DNA from: a virus
Reading direction: 5' to 3' (one strand)
DNA: 42,089 bases
Virus record (IMG/VR): IMGVR_UViG_3300028394_000133
Span: 1 to 42,089 of that record
This document shows positions 1 through 6,184 of this stretch, piece after piece. Positions within the stretch are counted from its first letter, which is position 1. Every line of letters starts with the position of its first letter. The notes beneath the pieces are model-generated. The model saw only the letters and a program-made list of their open reading frames with translations. It ran no database searches and had not been told where the DNA came from. A program made the position numbers and the translations under genes.

Positions 1-590
1 TGATGGAGATCGGATATACTGCAAAATTTGAGTGGGCAGACATTCGAATTAGTGGAGGCGCATTTGCCGAAAAGGCCACTTGGTTAGGCAATGCAGTAAA
101 TGGGTTCGAAGGCGGCGGCGACAACTCAGCTAGTGTAACTCAATTTTTAGGGCTAGGGGTAGAAAAATCCTTTGCGGATGATTACAAAGTTCATGCCAAT
201 ATTAGCCATGGAGTAACCAATACCAAAGCTCATAGTGCCAACATTAATAATATTGGCCCGATACTGAGTTATTCCTGGTCTGCAGGAGTAGAAAAGAAAC
301 TATCTAAAAATGACAGTATTGGAGTTATGATGTACCAACCGGTCAGTGTTTATTCTGCAAAGGCAAACATTACAGCACCTGTTGGATTAGACAACGATTT
401 TAACATTGTTCAAAATAGTACTGCTAATTTGGCCGCAGATGTCCTCGAACGTCGAACTGGTGTCTACTATAAAATCGATGACCGTAAAACTACCAAGGTA
501 ATGACCTTTATCGAATATCGAAATAACTACAAAGGTCAAGAGGGTGTTACAGATAAAGTTGTCGGATTGACAATTAACAAACTATTTTAA
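1..590 (+). CDS. Outer-membrane beta-barrel-like protein, 5' truncated
   Basis: The reading frame is open through the left edge, so only the C-terminal ~195 residues are seen. They show many short alternating hydrophobic/polar strands separated by Gly/Asn/Asp turns, such as YKVHANISHGVTN and SWSAGVEKKLSKNDSIGVMM. The last residue is Phe (GLTINKLF). Alternating strands ending in a terminal aromatic residue are the usual form of barrels inserted by the BAM machinery, and the pattern resembles the C-terminal barrel of autotransporters, including those fused to subtilisin-like proteases. The missing N-terminus would settle whether a passenger domain is present. The next gene starts one base after this stop. 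It could alternatively be a beta-rich virion protein. The barrel class is inferred from pattern only. Confidence 0.5.
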   Translation, partial: MEIGYTAKFEWADIRISGGAFAEKATWLGNAVNGFEGGGDNSASVTQFLGLGVEKSFADDYKVHANISHGVTNTKAHSANINNIGPILSYSWSAGVEKKLSKNDSIGVMMYQPVSVYSAKANITAPVGLDNDFNIVQNSTANLAADVLERRTGVYYKIDDRKTTKVMTFIEYRNNYKGQEGVTDKVVGLTINKLF

Positions 591-591
591 T

Positions 592-1047
592 ATGAATAAA
601 TTTTTAAATTTCCTAGAGCGTATAGGTCGTAAAAGGATTATTATGGATCGTCAAAGCAACGACCCATATTTGGAAAGATATTATATTTTTTTAAAAGATC
701 GTAAGAGTTTTCCATTCAATGTTTTCTTGCATAAATTCTTAAAAGGTGATCCGGATGATGTTCACGATCATCCATGGCCCTATGCTACATTAATTCTCAA
801 AGGCGGTTATAATGAATGGGTTCCAGTTTTTGACCATGCTGGCAAAAAAATTGGTGAGATTTGTCACTGGCGTGGTCCTGGTCATTTTAGGATTTGTGGT
901 GCTAATAGTTATCACCGTATTGAACTAGTCGAAGGGATAACACCTTGGACTTTGTTTATGCCCGGTCCACAAAAGAGAGAATGGGGGTTCCTTGTTAAAA
1001 ATAAATGGATTCACAACGAGCAGTATCTTGTAGAAAAAGCAAAATGA
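592..1047 (+). CDS. Cupin-fold metal-binding protein
   Basis: This 151-residue protein has a cupin-like core. His58 and His60 lie in DVHDHPWPY, followed by TLILKGGYNE (Glu75), and a second motif has His108 in GANSYHRIEL. This is the usual His/His/Glu...His arrangement for one divalent metal ion. The tail TPWTLFMPGPQKREWGF is also typical of small phage and bacterial cupins. The substrate is unknown; such proteins may be dioxygenases, isomerases or sugar-binding folds. The start lies one base after the upstream stop, and the stop overlaps the next start as ATGA, suggesting translational coupling in a run of small metabolic genes. No clear Shine-Dalgarno sequence is visible. Confidence 0.7.
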   Translation: MNKFLNFLERIGRKRIIMDRQSNDPYLERYYIFLKDRKSFPFNVFLHKFLKGDPDDVHDHPWPYATLILKGGYNEWVPVFDHAGKKIGEICHWRGPGHFRICGANSYHRIELVEGITPWTLFMPGPQKREWGFLVKNKWIHNEQYLVEKAK

Positions 1048-1325
1048 ACAGTAAAGAAAAAGAAGTGATGGATATTCTGCAAGAAGAATGTGCAGAAGTA
1101 ATTCAAGCAGTGAGTAAGATTAGTCGCTTTGGAATAGACAATTTTAAGCCGGGCAAACCAAAAACTAATCGAGAACACCTCGAAGAAGAATTAGGAGATA
1201 TGCTGGCTATGATTGATATCCTATGTAGTATGGAAGTAATCGATTTAGACAAACTTCGTGTTGCTAAATTAGCAAAAATTGAAAAACTAAAGAAATGGTC
1301 AAAAATTTATGAAGAACACACCTAA
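1044..1325 (+). CDS. MazG-like nucleotide pyrophosphohydrolase
   Basis: This 93-residue protein has the all-alpha NTP pyrophosphatase signature. An EECAEVIQ helix (Glu14, Glu15, Glu18) is followed by EEELGDMLAM (Glu49, Asp52), giving the EExxE...ExxD set that binds magnesium. The family hydrolyses (d)NTPs to NMP and pyrophosphate; phage members are thought to clean nucleotide pools or alter host nucleotide signalling. The frame extends upstream to 1005, but I chose the ATG at 1044 because it overlaps the cupin stop as ATGA and the 13 extra residues precede the conserved fold. The substrate cannot be read from the sequence. Confidence 0.78.
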   Translation: MNSKEKEVMDILQEECAEVIQAVSKISRFGIDNFKPGKPKTNREHLEEELGDMLAMIDILCSMEVIDLDKLRVAKLAKIEKLKKWSKIYEEHT

Positions 1326-1500
1326 AGACGGAAGCAGATGGGCAGGTAATAATCGAGATACATTTCGTGTGTTAAACACAGTCGAATTAACTGACCATAC
1401 ATGGGTACATTACATTAAAGAAAATACCGATGCAGATCCTAGAGAATACAGTTGCTATTTAGAAAGTTTCTTGCAAAGGTTTACACCCATTCTTGATTAG
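1309..1500 (+). CDS. Small conserved phage-type protein
   Basis: This 63-residue protein overlaps the end of the MazG-like gene by 17 bases. It has an N-terminal GSRW motif, then alternating strands (TFRVLNTVEL, TWVHYIK) and REYSCYLESFLQRF near the end. The pattern (GSRW, a beta hairpin with WVHY, then YSC...F..RF) resembles short beta-rich proteins found in many phages, some filed as domains of unknown function. No catalytic motif is visible. There is no strong ribosome-binding site, so translation may be coupled to the upstream gene. Its position between a MazG-like and a HIT protein suggests an accessory metabolic or host-takeover role, but nothing specific. Confidence 0.55.
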   Translation: MKNTPKDGSRWAGNNRDTFRVLNTVELTDHTWVHYIKENTDADPREYSCYLESFLQRFTPILD

Positions 1501-1522
1501 ACACACATTAAAGGAAATATAA

Positions 1523-1903
1523 ATGTCTAAAATTTTTGAAGGTCCTGATTATATCGAAGATAGCAGTGCCCCTTGGACCGATGTAGAACGAGAAGATTTT
1601 CATGTGGCTGTGTATAGAGACAAATATCCCTGCACCCCAGGACATCTACTATTTGTCCCCAAATATAATACTGTTGGAATTTTAACCAATGCGTTTGATG
1701 ACGCTGTTAGGTACGGGCAAGACAAAGTCGAGTCCGGAGAATGGGACGGATTTAATATTGGCATGAATTACGGAGAAGCCGCAGGACAAACTGTCAACTG
1801 GCCACACATCCATCTTATTCCCCGCAGAAAAGGTGATGTTGATGATCCAACAGGCGGAGTTAGAAATACAATACCCGGCAAGGGAAATTATTCCAAATTT
1901 TAA
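1523..1903 (+). CDS. HIT-family nucleotide hydrolase/transferase
   Basis: A 126-residue histidine-triad protein. The motif WPHIHLIPR (residues 93-101) aligns with the HxHxHxx signature: His95 is the expected nucleophile and His97 the last His, while the first His is replaced by Trp93. It is preceded by NIGMNYGEAAGQTV and followed by RRKGDVDDPTGGVRN, the usual Fhit/HinT-like context. HIT proteins cleave nucleoside phosphoramidates or dinucleoside polyphosphates. AAGGAAAT lies just upstream of the ATG. The stop codon overlaps that of the convergent radical SAM gene inside a perfect palindrome. The family call is strong; the substrate is unknown. Confidence 0.85.
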   Translation: MSKIFEGPDYIEDSSAPWTDVEREDFHVAVYRDKYPCTPGHLLFVPKYNTVGILTNAFDDAVRYGQDKVESGEWDGFNIGMNYGEAAGQTVNWPHIHLIPRRKGDVDDPTGGVRNTIPGKGNYSKF

Positions 1904-1910
1904 AATTTGG
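1893..1910. terminator. 18-bp perfect palindrome over two convergent stop codons
   Basis: CCAAATTTTAAAATTTGG is a perfect palindrome that contains the stop codons of both the HIT gene (plus) and the radical SAM gene (minus). As RNA it can fold to a 7-bp stem with a TTAA loop in either direction. On the plus strand it is followed by TAATTTTTT, a U-rich tail; the minus side has only a weak AT-rich tail. A compact bidirectional terminator for convergent genes is the simplest reading. The stem has only two G-C pairs at its base, so strength is doubtful. Confidence 0.5.
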
Positions 1911-2811
1911 TAATTTTTTGATCGTTAGGATATATACAGGCCTTCATTGAACACTGTTGAGGGCCCTGTGGCGGTGCCCACCCATCGTGCCATATATTGC
2001 CTAAAGGTTGATTGTTACATTCACTACCCGATACCCATCCTTGGTGGCTTATGATAAGATACTCAACTCCTACATTACACATTTTACCTGTGTAACTAGG
2101 GTTTCTATCGTATATATCTGTGTAGCGTTGATCCCAAGTTTTAATCTCAAATTCAATTTTTTCTTGTAATAATGGAGGTGGAGGTGGAGGTGGCTCAATC
2201 ACTGGTTTTGGAACAGGAGGTTTTGGTTTGATGCCGGACATGATCATTAATTGATCGTTGGTATATTTGAACATGCCTCCTGCACGATCAGCATTTTTAT
2301 AAAGAACTGCCTTGCCTACATTAATATTCAATGTTTCTTCAGCATCGGTTGCACGTTTCATATCTTCTTCAAAATGATCGGGCCTAATCGGAACAGATAC
2401 ATGAAACGGTTTTTTATTTTTTTGAAAAGTATCAACAATATATTTTATAAGTGCAGGATTTTGCCAGTAATGATATGTAAGATTTAATTTGTCAACATAC
2501 GGTTCAATGGCCCACCAATCCATCCAAAGTTTTCCACCATTAGTGGTCAATTCCATACTGTCACCATTGGTCCTGCATAGTTTGAGTAGTGTGACTATAT
2601 CATCCATATCTAGCGGTTCTCCTCCGTTAAAATTCCAATCGATAGATCTACCCATATTCCTATAGGCGTCAATGATAAGATTAGCTACTCTTAAATAATC
2701 TTTAGTTTCCGGAGGCAATGTACCCCCTCTTAGGTGGACCGGACAATAACTGCATTCTGATTTGCAATAATCGTGTATGTTCCAGTTTATTTTGGTTTTT
2801 AAATTATTCAT
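1900..2811 (-). CDS. Radical SAM protein with SPASM-like C-terminus
   Basis: This 303-residue protein has the radical SAM cluster motif CKSECSYC (Cys16, Cys20, Cys23) in the CxxxCxxC spacing, and NGGEP at 62-66, which binds the SAM amino group. A second cysteine set (Cys245, Cys265, Cys287, Cys292) fits an auxiliary iron-sulphur cluster of the SPASM/twitch type. Between the two parts is a proline-rich linker (196-213) with seven consecutive prolines. Family members modify peptides, nucleic acids or small metabolites by radical chemistry; the substrate is unknown. It is the only minus gene in this early-type region, convergent with HIT and divergent from queE. Its start codon lies in a 9-bp hairpin overlapped by a late-type octamer. 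Confidence 0.82.
   Translation of the reverse strand: MNNLKTKINWNIHDYCKSECSYCPVHLRGGTLPPETKDYLRVANLIIDAYRNMGRSIDWNFNGGEPLDMDDIVTLLKLCRTNGDSMELTTNGGKLWMDWWAIEPYVDKLNLTYHYWQNPALIKYIVDTFQKNKKPFHVSVPIRPDHFEEDMKRATDAEETLNINVGKAVLYKNADRAGGMFKYTNDQLMIMSGIKPKPPVPKPVIEPPPPPPPLLQEKIEFEIKTWDQRYTDIYDRNPSYTGKMCNVGVEYLIISHQGWVSGSECNNQPLGNIWHDGWAPPQGPQQCSMKACIYPNDQKITKF
2173..2193 (-). repeat. Hexanucleotide repeat encoding seven prolines
   Basis: The plus strand carries 3.5 copies of TGGAGG. Read on the minus strand it encodes Pro207-Pro213 of the radical SAM protein as alternating CCA and CCT codons. Short tandem repeats of this kind can gain or lose units, changing linker length by two prolines without breaking the frame. 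Confidence 0.8.
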
Positions 2812-2835
2812 ATTTAGGTTGACTTGCCTAAATAT
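2810..2835 (-). promoter_or_regulatory. Start-codon hairpin of the radical SAM gene
   Basis: On the minus strand ATATTTAGG (2835-2827) pairs perfectly with CCTAAATAT (2818-2810), leaving the loop CAAGTCAA. The 3' arm contains the first two bases of the ATG at 2811-2809. RNA read through from upstream would therefore bury the start codon. RNA begun at the predicted late start (about 2827) would lack the 5' arm. On the plus strand the same inverted repeat brackets the -35 box of the queE promoter, so it could also serve as an operator. Confidence 0.55.
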
Positions 2836-2847
2836 TTATTGTACACT
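2819..2847 (+). promoter_or_regulatory. Host-type promoter for queE
   Basis: TTGACT (2819-2824), a 17-base spacer and TACACT (2842-2847) fit a bacterial sigma-70 promoter. Transcription would begin near 2854, just ahead of AAAGGAAT and the queE ATG at 2869. The -35 box lies in the loop of the inverted repeat 2810-2835. Confidence 0.6.
2833..2840 (-). promoter_or_regulatory. Candidate late promoter AATAAATA
   Basis: AATAAATA on the minus strand matches NATAAATA, the relaxed T4-like late promoter element. With T4 geometry (octamer at -13 to -6) transcription would begin near 2827, leaving about 16 bases before the radical SAM ATG. A/T octamers also occur by chance; position and hairpin geometry are the support. 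Confidence 0.45.
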
Positions 2848-2868
2848 AGTACTATCTAAAGGAATACT

Positions 2869-3729
2869 ATGAGCAAAATAAAAATAGCAGAATTATTTTA
2901 CAGCATACAAGGTGAAGGACGCTACATGGGGGTACCCAGCGTGTTTTTACGCACCTTCGGTTGTAATTTTACCTGTCAAGGCTTTGGCATGCCAAGAGGC
3001 ACGTTTAGTATAGAAGCCGCACATATTGCTAGGAACCCTGAACAATTTAAAAAATATGAGGAACTACCGCTAGTATCAACTGGTTGTGACAGTTATGCTA
3101 GTTGGCATCCTGCTTTCAAAGATCTAAGTCCGTTGCTGACTACAGATGCTATTGTAGAACGTATTATGGAAATGCTTCCGCATAATGAATGGCGAGACGA
3201 ACATCTTGTGATTACAGGAGGTGAACCGTTATTAGGTTGGCAACGTCAATACCCCGACTTGCTATCACATCCCAAGATGCGTGGGTTAAAAGAAATTACA
3301 TTCGAAACTAATGGTACGATGAGATTGACTAAAGGTTTTAAAGATTTCTTAACAGCATGGCAACAGCCCGCATTGGGTTGTGCCAAAGATCATGAAATTA
3401 CATTCAGTATCAGTGCTAAACTTCCATGTAGTGGCGAGCCTTGGGCTGATGCCATTAAGCCCGAAGTAGTCTGCGATTACGAAAATTATGGTACTGCATA
3501 TTTGAAATTTGTCATTGCCACAGAACAAGACTTTGAAGATGCCCACCGTGCAACTAAAGAATATCGTGCGGCAGGATTCAAAGGGCATGTTTATTTGATG
3601 CCGGTAGGCGGCGTGGAAAGTGTTTACGCACTGAATAATAAGGCAGTGGCTATCATGGCAATGAACGCAGGTTTACGTTATAGTGATAGGCTACAGGTGC
3701 CGTTGTTTAAAAATGAATGGGGTACTTGA
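2869..3729 (+). CDS. queE: 7-carboxy-7-deazaguanine synthase-like radical SAM enzyme (QueE)
   Basis: This 286-residue protein begins with KIAELFYSIQGEG, the QueE N-terminal signature, then GVPSVFLRTFGCNFTC (Cys32, Cys36), and ITGGEPLL (GGEP at 117-120) for SAM binding. QueE converts 6-carboxytetrahydropterin to 7-carboxy-7-deazaguanine on the route to queuosine and to phage 7-deazaguanine DNA bases. The third cluster cysteine is not two residues after Cys36. Instead, 36 residues later comes TGCDSYAS (Cys73), which matches the usual CDxxYA end of the motif. Other QueE proteins also vary in this loop (a CX14CX2C form is known), so the enzyme is probably active. AAAGGAA precedes the ATG. No queC, queD, folE or transglycosylase gene lies in the window. 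Confidence 0.82.
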   Translation: MSKIKIAELFYSIQGEGRYMGVPSVFLRTFGCNFTCQGFGMPRGTFSIEAAHIARNPEQFKKYEELPLVSTGCDSYASWHPAFKDLSPLLTTDAIVERIMEMLPHNEWRDEHLVITGGEPLLGWQRQYPDLLSHPKMRGLKEITFETNGTMRLTKGFKDFLTAWQQPALGCAKDHEITFSISAKLPCSGEPWADAIKPEVVCDYENYGTAYLKFVIATEQDFEDAHRATKEYRAAGFKGHVYLMPVGGVESVYALNNKAVAIMAMNAGLRYSDRLQVPLFKNEWGT

Positions 3730-3777
3730 ATGCCAATTCCAGAACGTATCACCATTTACAAAAAAGAAGAAAGTATA

Positions 3778-4149
3778 ATGAATAAATTTATTAAAAAAAT
3801 ATTTGGCATTGACCAAAATAAACCTGATACAGAGGCTGAACGCATTGCCAAGTTAAGTCCTAAACAATTGGCTACAGAAAGAAAAGAACCGTGGGTTGCG
3901 GTACTAGATACTCATGTTAATAAAGACAATATTCGTAACGGATTTTTTGAACTTGACTGGAACGAGTACTTTGTGATGCAATTAAAATCTAATGGATTTA
4001 CAGGCGACAGCGAAGAAGAAATTGTAGATCAATGGTTCAGCGAATTGTGTCGCAATGTTGGAGCCGAGGAAGGAATTGATATGAGCCGACGGGGATCGGG
4101 CTATGTTAACAGAGCATTACGTGACGATGGCAAAACTGAGGTTTATTAA
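3778..4149 (+). CDS. Conserved hypothetical phage protein
   Basis: The product is about 123 residues if translation starts at 3778. The frame also has an ATG at 3730 directly after the queE stop, but AGAAGAAAG sits before the second ATG, which I prefer. The N-terminus is basic (KFIKKIFG), followed by a Lys/Glu-rich linker and a well-ordered domain (EPWVAVLDTHVN, NGFFELDWNEYFVMQLKSNGF, EEEIVDQWFSELCRNV). The look is of a small alpha/beta protein conserved among T4-like phages. No catalytic motif or membrane segment is seen. The stop overlaps the next start (TAATG), tying it to the RNase H gene. Confidence 0.6.
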   Translation: MNKFIKKIFGIDQNKPDTEAERIAKLSPKQLATERKEPWVAVLDTHVNKDNIRNGFFELDWNEYFVMQLKSNGFTGDSEEEIVDQWFSELCRNVGAEEGIDMSRRGSGYVNRALRDDGKTEVY

Positions 4150-5141
4150 TGAGTAAAACTTATATTCTGGTCGATACTGCTAATACATTTTTTCGTGCTC
4201 GACATGCTATTCGAGGTAGCTTGGAAGACAAAGTAGGTATGAGCATTCATACTGTGCTGGGCAGTGTCCGCAAGGCTTGGAAAGATTTCCAAGGCGATCA
4301 TGTCATCTTCTGTCTCGAGGGGCGTAGCTGGCGCAAGGATTATTATGCTCCATATAAACGTCAACGTACAGATGCTCGAGCCGCACATAGTCCCAAAGAA
4401 GCTGAAGAAGAAAAAGTATTTTGGGAAACGTTTGATCAGTTCAAAGATTTTATTATTAACAAGACCAATTGTACTGTACTACATAACCCTCAACTAGAAG
4501 CTGATGATCTTATTGCAGGGTGGATCCAGAATCATCCAGAAGACACGCATGTGATCATTAGTACAGACGGCGATTTTGCACAATTGATTGCACCCAATGT
4601 CAAGCAATATAATGGTGTAATGCAGATTACGACCACTCATGAGGGATACTTTGATGATAAGGGTAAGCCTGTTAAGGATAAAAAAACTGGCGAAACAAAA
4701 GGCGCTCCGGACCCTGCATGGTTACTCTTTGAGAAGTGTATGCGTGGCGACACCTCCGACAACATCTTCTCTGCTTATCCGGGAGTACGTGAGAAAGGCA
4801 CAAAGAATAAAGTTGGTCTCCGTGATGCGTTTTCCGATCGAGCCAGCAAAGGATATTCTTGGAACAATCTCATGCTCCAGCGTTGGTCCGACCACGAAGG
4901 TATCGAACATCGTGTGTTAGACGACTATAATCGTAATGTGGTATTGTGTGACCTTACTGCACAACCTGTTAACATCAAAGATTTAATTAAAGATACTATT
5001 CAAACTGCCACTACCGCAGATAAAAATATTCCACAGGTAGGTATTAGGTTACTAAAATTCTGTGCAGAATTTGATCTACAAAAAGTCAGCGAGCAAGTAA
5101 CCAGCTACGTTGAACCACTCAACGCAAGGTATATAAAATGA
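4149..5141 (+). CDS. rnh: RNase H / 5'-3' exonuclease (T4 Rnh-like, FEN family)
   Basis: This 330-residue protein shows the acidic active-site set of FEN-type nucleases: Asp9 in ILVDTAN, Glu57 in FCLEGRSWRKDYYAPYK, Glu117/Asp119/Asp120 in QLEADDLIAGW, Asp140/Asp142 in STDGDFAQLI, and Asp201/Asp204 in RGDTSDNIFSAYPGV. The last segment leads into the helix-hairpin-helix region that grips duplex DNA. The T4 homologue (305 residues) removes RNA primers and adjoining DNA from lagging-strand fragments. Length and motif order agree. The start overlaps the upstream stop and the stop overlaps the next start as ATGA, so the gene sits in a coupled replication/early operon. Confidence 0.88.
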   Translation: MSKTYILVDTANTFFRARHAIRGSLEDKVGMSIHTVLGSVRKAWKDFQGDHVIFCLEGRSWRKDYYAPYKRQRTDARAAHSPKEAEEEKVFWETFDQFKDFIINKTNCTVLHNPQLEADDLIAGWIQNHPEDTHVIISTDGDFAQLIAPNVKQYNGVMQITTTHEGYFDDKGKPVKDKKTGETKGAPDPAWLLFEKCMRGDTSDNIFSAYPGVREKGTKNKVGLRDAFSDRASKGYSWNNLMLQRWSDHEGIEHRVLDDYNRNVVLCDLTAQPVNIKDLIKDTIQTATTADKNIPQVGIRLLKFCAEFDLQKVSEQVTSYVEPLNARYIK

Positions 5142-5620
5142 ATTCAACAGCAAAGGTGCTTGTTCCAAATAAAGAATGGCTAGTACAAGACGGTAGAAAT
5201 AAAATTGGATCAATAAGCAAAATTAAAAAAGGTTATGCTTTTTTAAGAAATGGTAAACAAATTAATTTTAACGACCTGACGGAAATTTCAGCTCAATTTG
5301 GAGTGGCTGTTTTTGAAGAAAAAATCAAAAAAGTAAAATCTGAACAGGTAGAAAACAAAAATTATGCCATATATGATTTTCCGTGTAGCAGTAAGCCCTA
5401 CGATCCCATGTACAATGTAAAGAAAAAATTACCGTTGTTTGCCAAAAGCGATAAAAGTAAGAGTCAATATTGTGCAGGATACTATGTAATTAAATTTAGA
5501 AAAGGCTGGGTTAAGAGTTTTTGCCCTAAGCTAATTACACTAGAGAGATATCCTTTTCAAGGGCCTTTCAAAACCGAATCGGAAATGAAATCTACATTAA
5601 ATATTGTGAACAAATCATGA
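5138..5620 (+). CDS. Conserved hypothetical phage protein
   Basis: This 160-residue basic protein has two visible parts. An N-terminal ~65 residues (GRNKIGSISKIKKGYAFLRN) look like a small beta-barrel. A conserved core follows (AIYDFPCSSKPYDPMYNVKK, SKSQYCAGYYVIKF, GWVKSFCPKLITLERYPFQG). The core resembles a small protein often next to replication genes in T4-like marine phages; its function is not known to me. Cysteines occur singly, so a zinc site is not obvious. It overlaps the RNase H gene by four bases at its start and the next gene by four at its end, indicating co-translation. Confidence 0.65.
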   Translation: MNSTAKVLVPNKEWLVQDGRNKIGSISKIKKGYAFLRNGKQINFNDLTEISAQFGVAVFEEKIKKVKSEQVENKNYAIYDFPCSSKPYDPMYNVKKKLPLFAKSDKSKSQYCAGYYVIKFRKGWVKSFCPKLITLERYPFQGPFKTESEMKSTLNIVNKS

Positions 5621-5838
5621 AACAATTAAACACATTACCCATAGAAGATTTTTTAGATAGAGCCAGAATTGCTATTAAATCTAATCAAAAAAATTTAACT
5701 CTATCAATTAAAGAAGCCACTGACCTACAGAATAGTCTTGCAGTGGTTATGACTAGATTAACTGGTGAATTAGATCAAATTTCCGCAGAAAAGACGCCGG
5801 AAACAGTGACAATCAGTATGGACGGTGGAAAATTTTAG
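5617..5838 (+). CDS. Small helical hypothetical protein
   Basis: This 73-residue protein is mostly predicted helix (IEDFLDRARIAIKSNQ, SIKEATDLQNSLAVVMTRLTGELDQ), with hydrophobic residues at spacing that would suit a helical hairpin or coiled coil. It ends in a short acidic tail followed by MDGGKF. No enzyme motif is seen. It starts inside the upstream gene (ATGA overlap) and is the last member of this coupled run before a candidate late promoter. Confidence 0.6.
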   Translation: MKQLNTLPIEDFLDRARIAIKSNQKNLTLSIKEATDLQNSLAVVMTRLTGELDQISAEKTPETVTISMDGGKF

Positions 5839-5846
5839 TCTGATAG

Positions 5847-5854
5847 TATAAATA
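5847..5854 (+). promoter_or_regulatory. Late promoter TATAAATA
   Basis: An exact match to the T4 late promoter consensus lies in the short gap after the gene ending at 5838. With T4 geometry (octamer at -13 to -6) transcription would start near 5860, giving a leader of about 25 bases for the ATG at 5885. The octamer's last three bases are the first three of the 5' arm of the leader hairpin. Confidence 0.6.
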
Positions 5855-5886
5855 TATACACACTTTTTGGAGATATGTGTATATAT
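5852..5886 (+). promoter_or_regulatory. Leader hairpin over the ribosome-binding site
   Basis: ATATATACACA (5852-5862) pairs perfectly with TGTGTATATAT (5876-5886). The 13-base loop contains the Shine-Dalgarno GGAG (5869-5872), and the 3' arm includes the first two bases of the ATG at 5885. Early read-through RNA should fold and restrict initiation. RNA starting near 5860 keeps only three bases of the 5' arm and should be open. T4 genes e, soc and 49 are known to use this arrangement. Confidence 0.6.
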
Positions 5887-6184
5887 GAGCAGGCCAAAAC
5901 CAAATGTACTGTTAGAGGTTGCCAATAAAAAGACCTATAAAACAGAACAAGTCTTAGAAGCAGAAGCTATCTGGGCCGTATTCTATCAGGCCAAACCAAT
6001 TAATCTTAAAACCTCTAGTTTGGTCGGACATCAATTGGGCCCAAAATATAAAAAAGTTAGTTTTTCTAATAGCGGACATGCATTTAATCTAGCCGAAAAG
6101 TTAAACAAGTTATTCAATACAGAAGATTTTGATGTTTATAAGTTAACTACCGGTGAAAAGATAGTTGATGAACCAAAAAATTAA
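5885..6184 (+). CDS. Hypothetical protein under a late promoter and leader hairpin
   Basis: The product is 99 residues from the ATG at 5885; an in-frame TTG at 5867 would add six residues but lies at the Shine-Dalgarno itself. The sequence is basic and mixed alpha/beta (PNVLLEVANKKTYKTEQVLEAEAIWAVFYQ, HAFNLAEKLNKLFNTEDFDVYKL). The final stretch, with a conserved-looking FNLAEKLN helix, suggests a small nucleic-acid or protein-binding fold, but I do not recognise the family. Its own late promoter and sequestering hairpin point to a product that must be kept low early and made late. It overlaps the next gene by 17 bases. Confidence 0.6.
   Translation: MSRPKPNVLLEVANKKTYKTEQVLEAEAIWAVFYQAKPINLKTSSLVGHQLGPKYKKVSFSNSGHAFNLAEKLNKLFNTEDFDVYKLTTGEKIVDEPKN

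Noticed and set aside
2251-2487. 78-residue plus-strand frame opposite the radical SAM gene
   Set aside because: No ribosome-binding site, Phe/Ile-rich antisense composition, and the minus-strand gene has clear family motifs.
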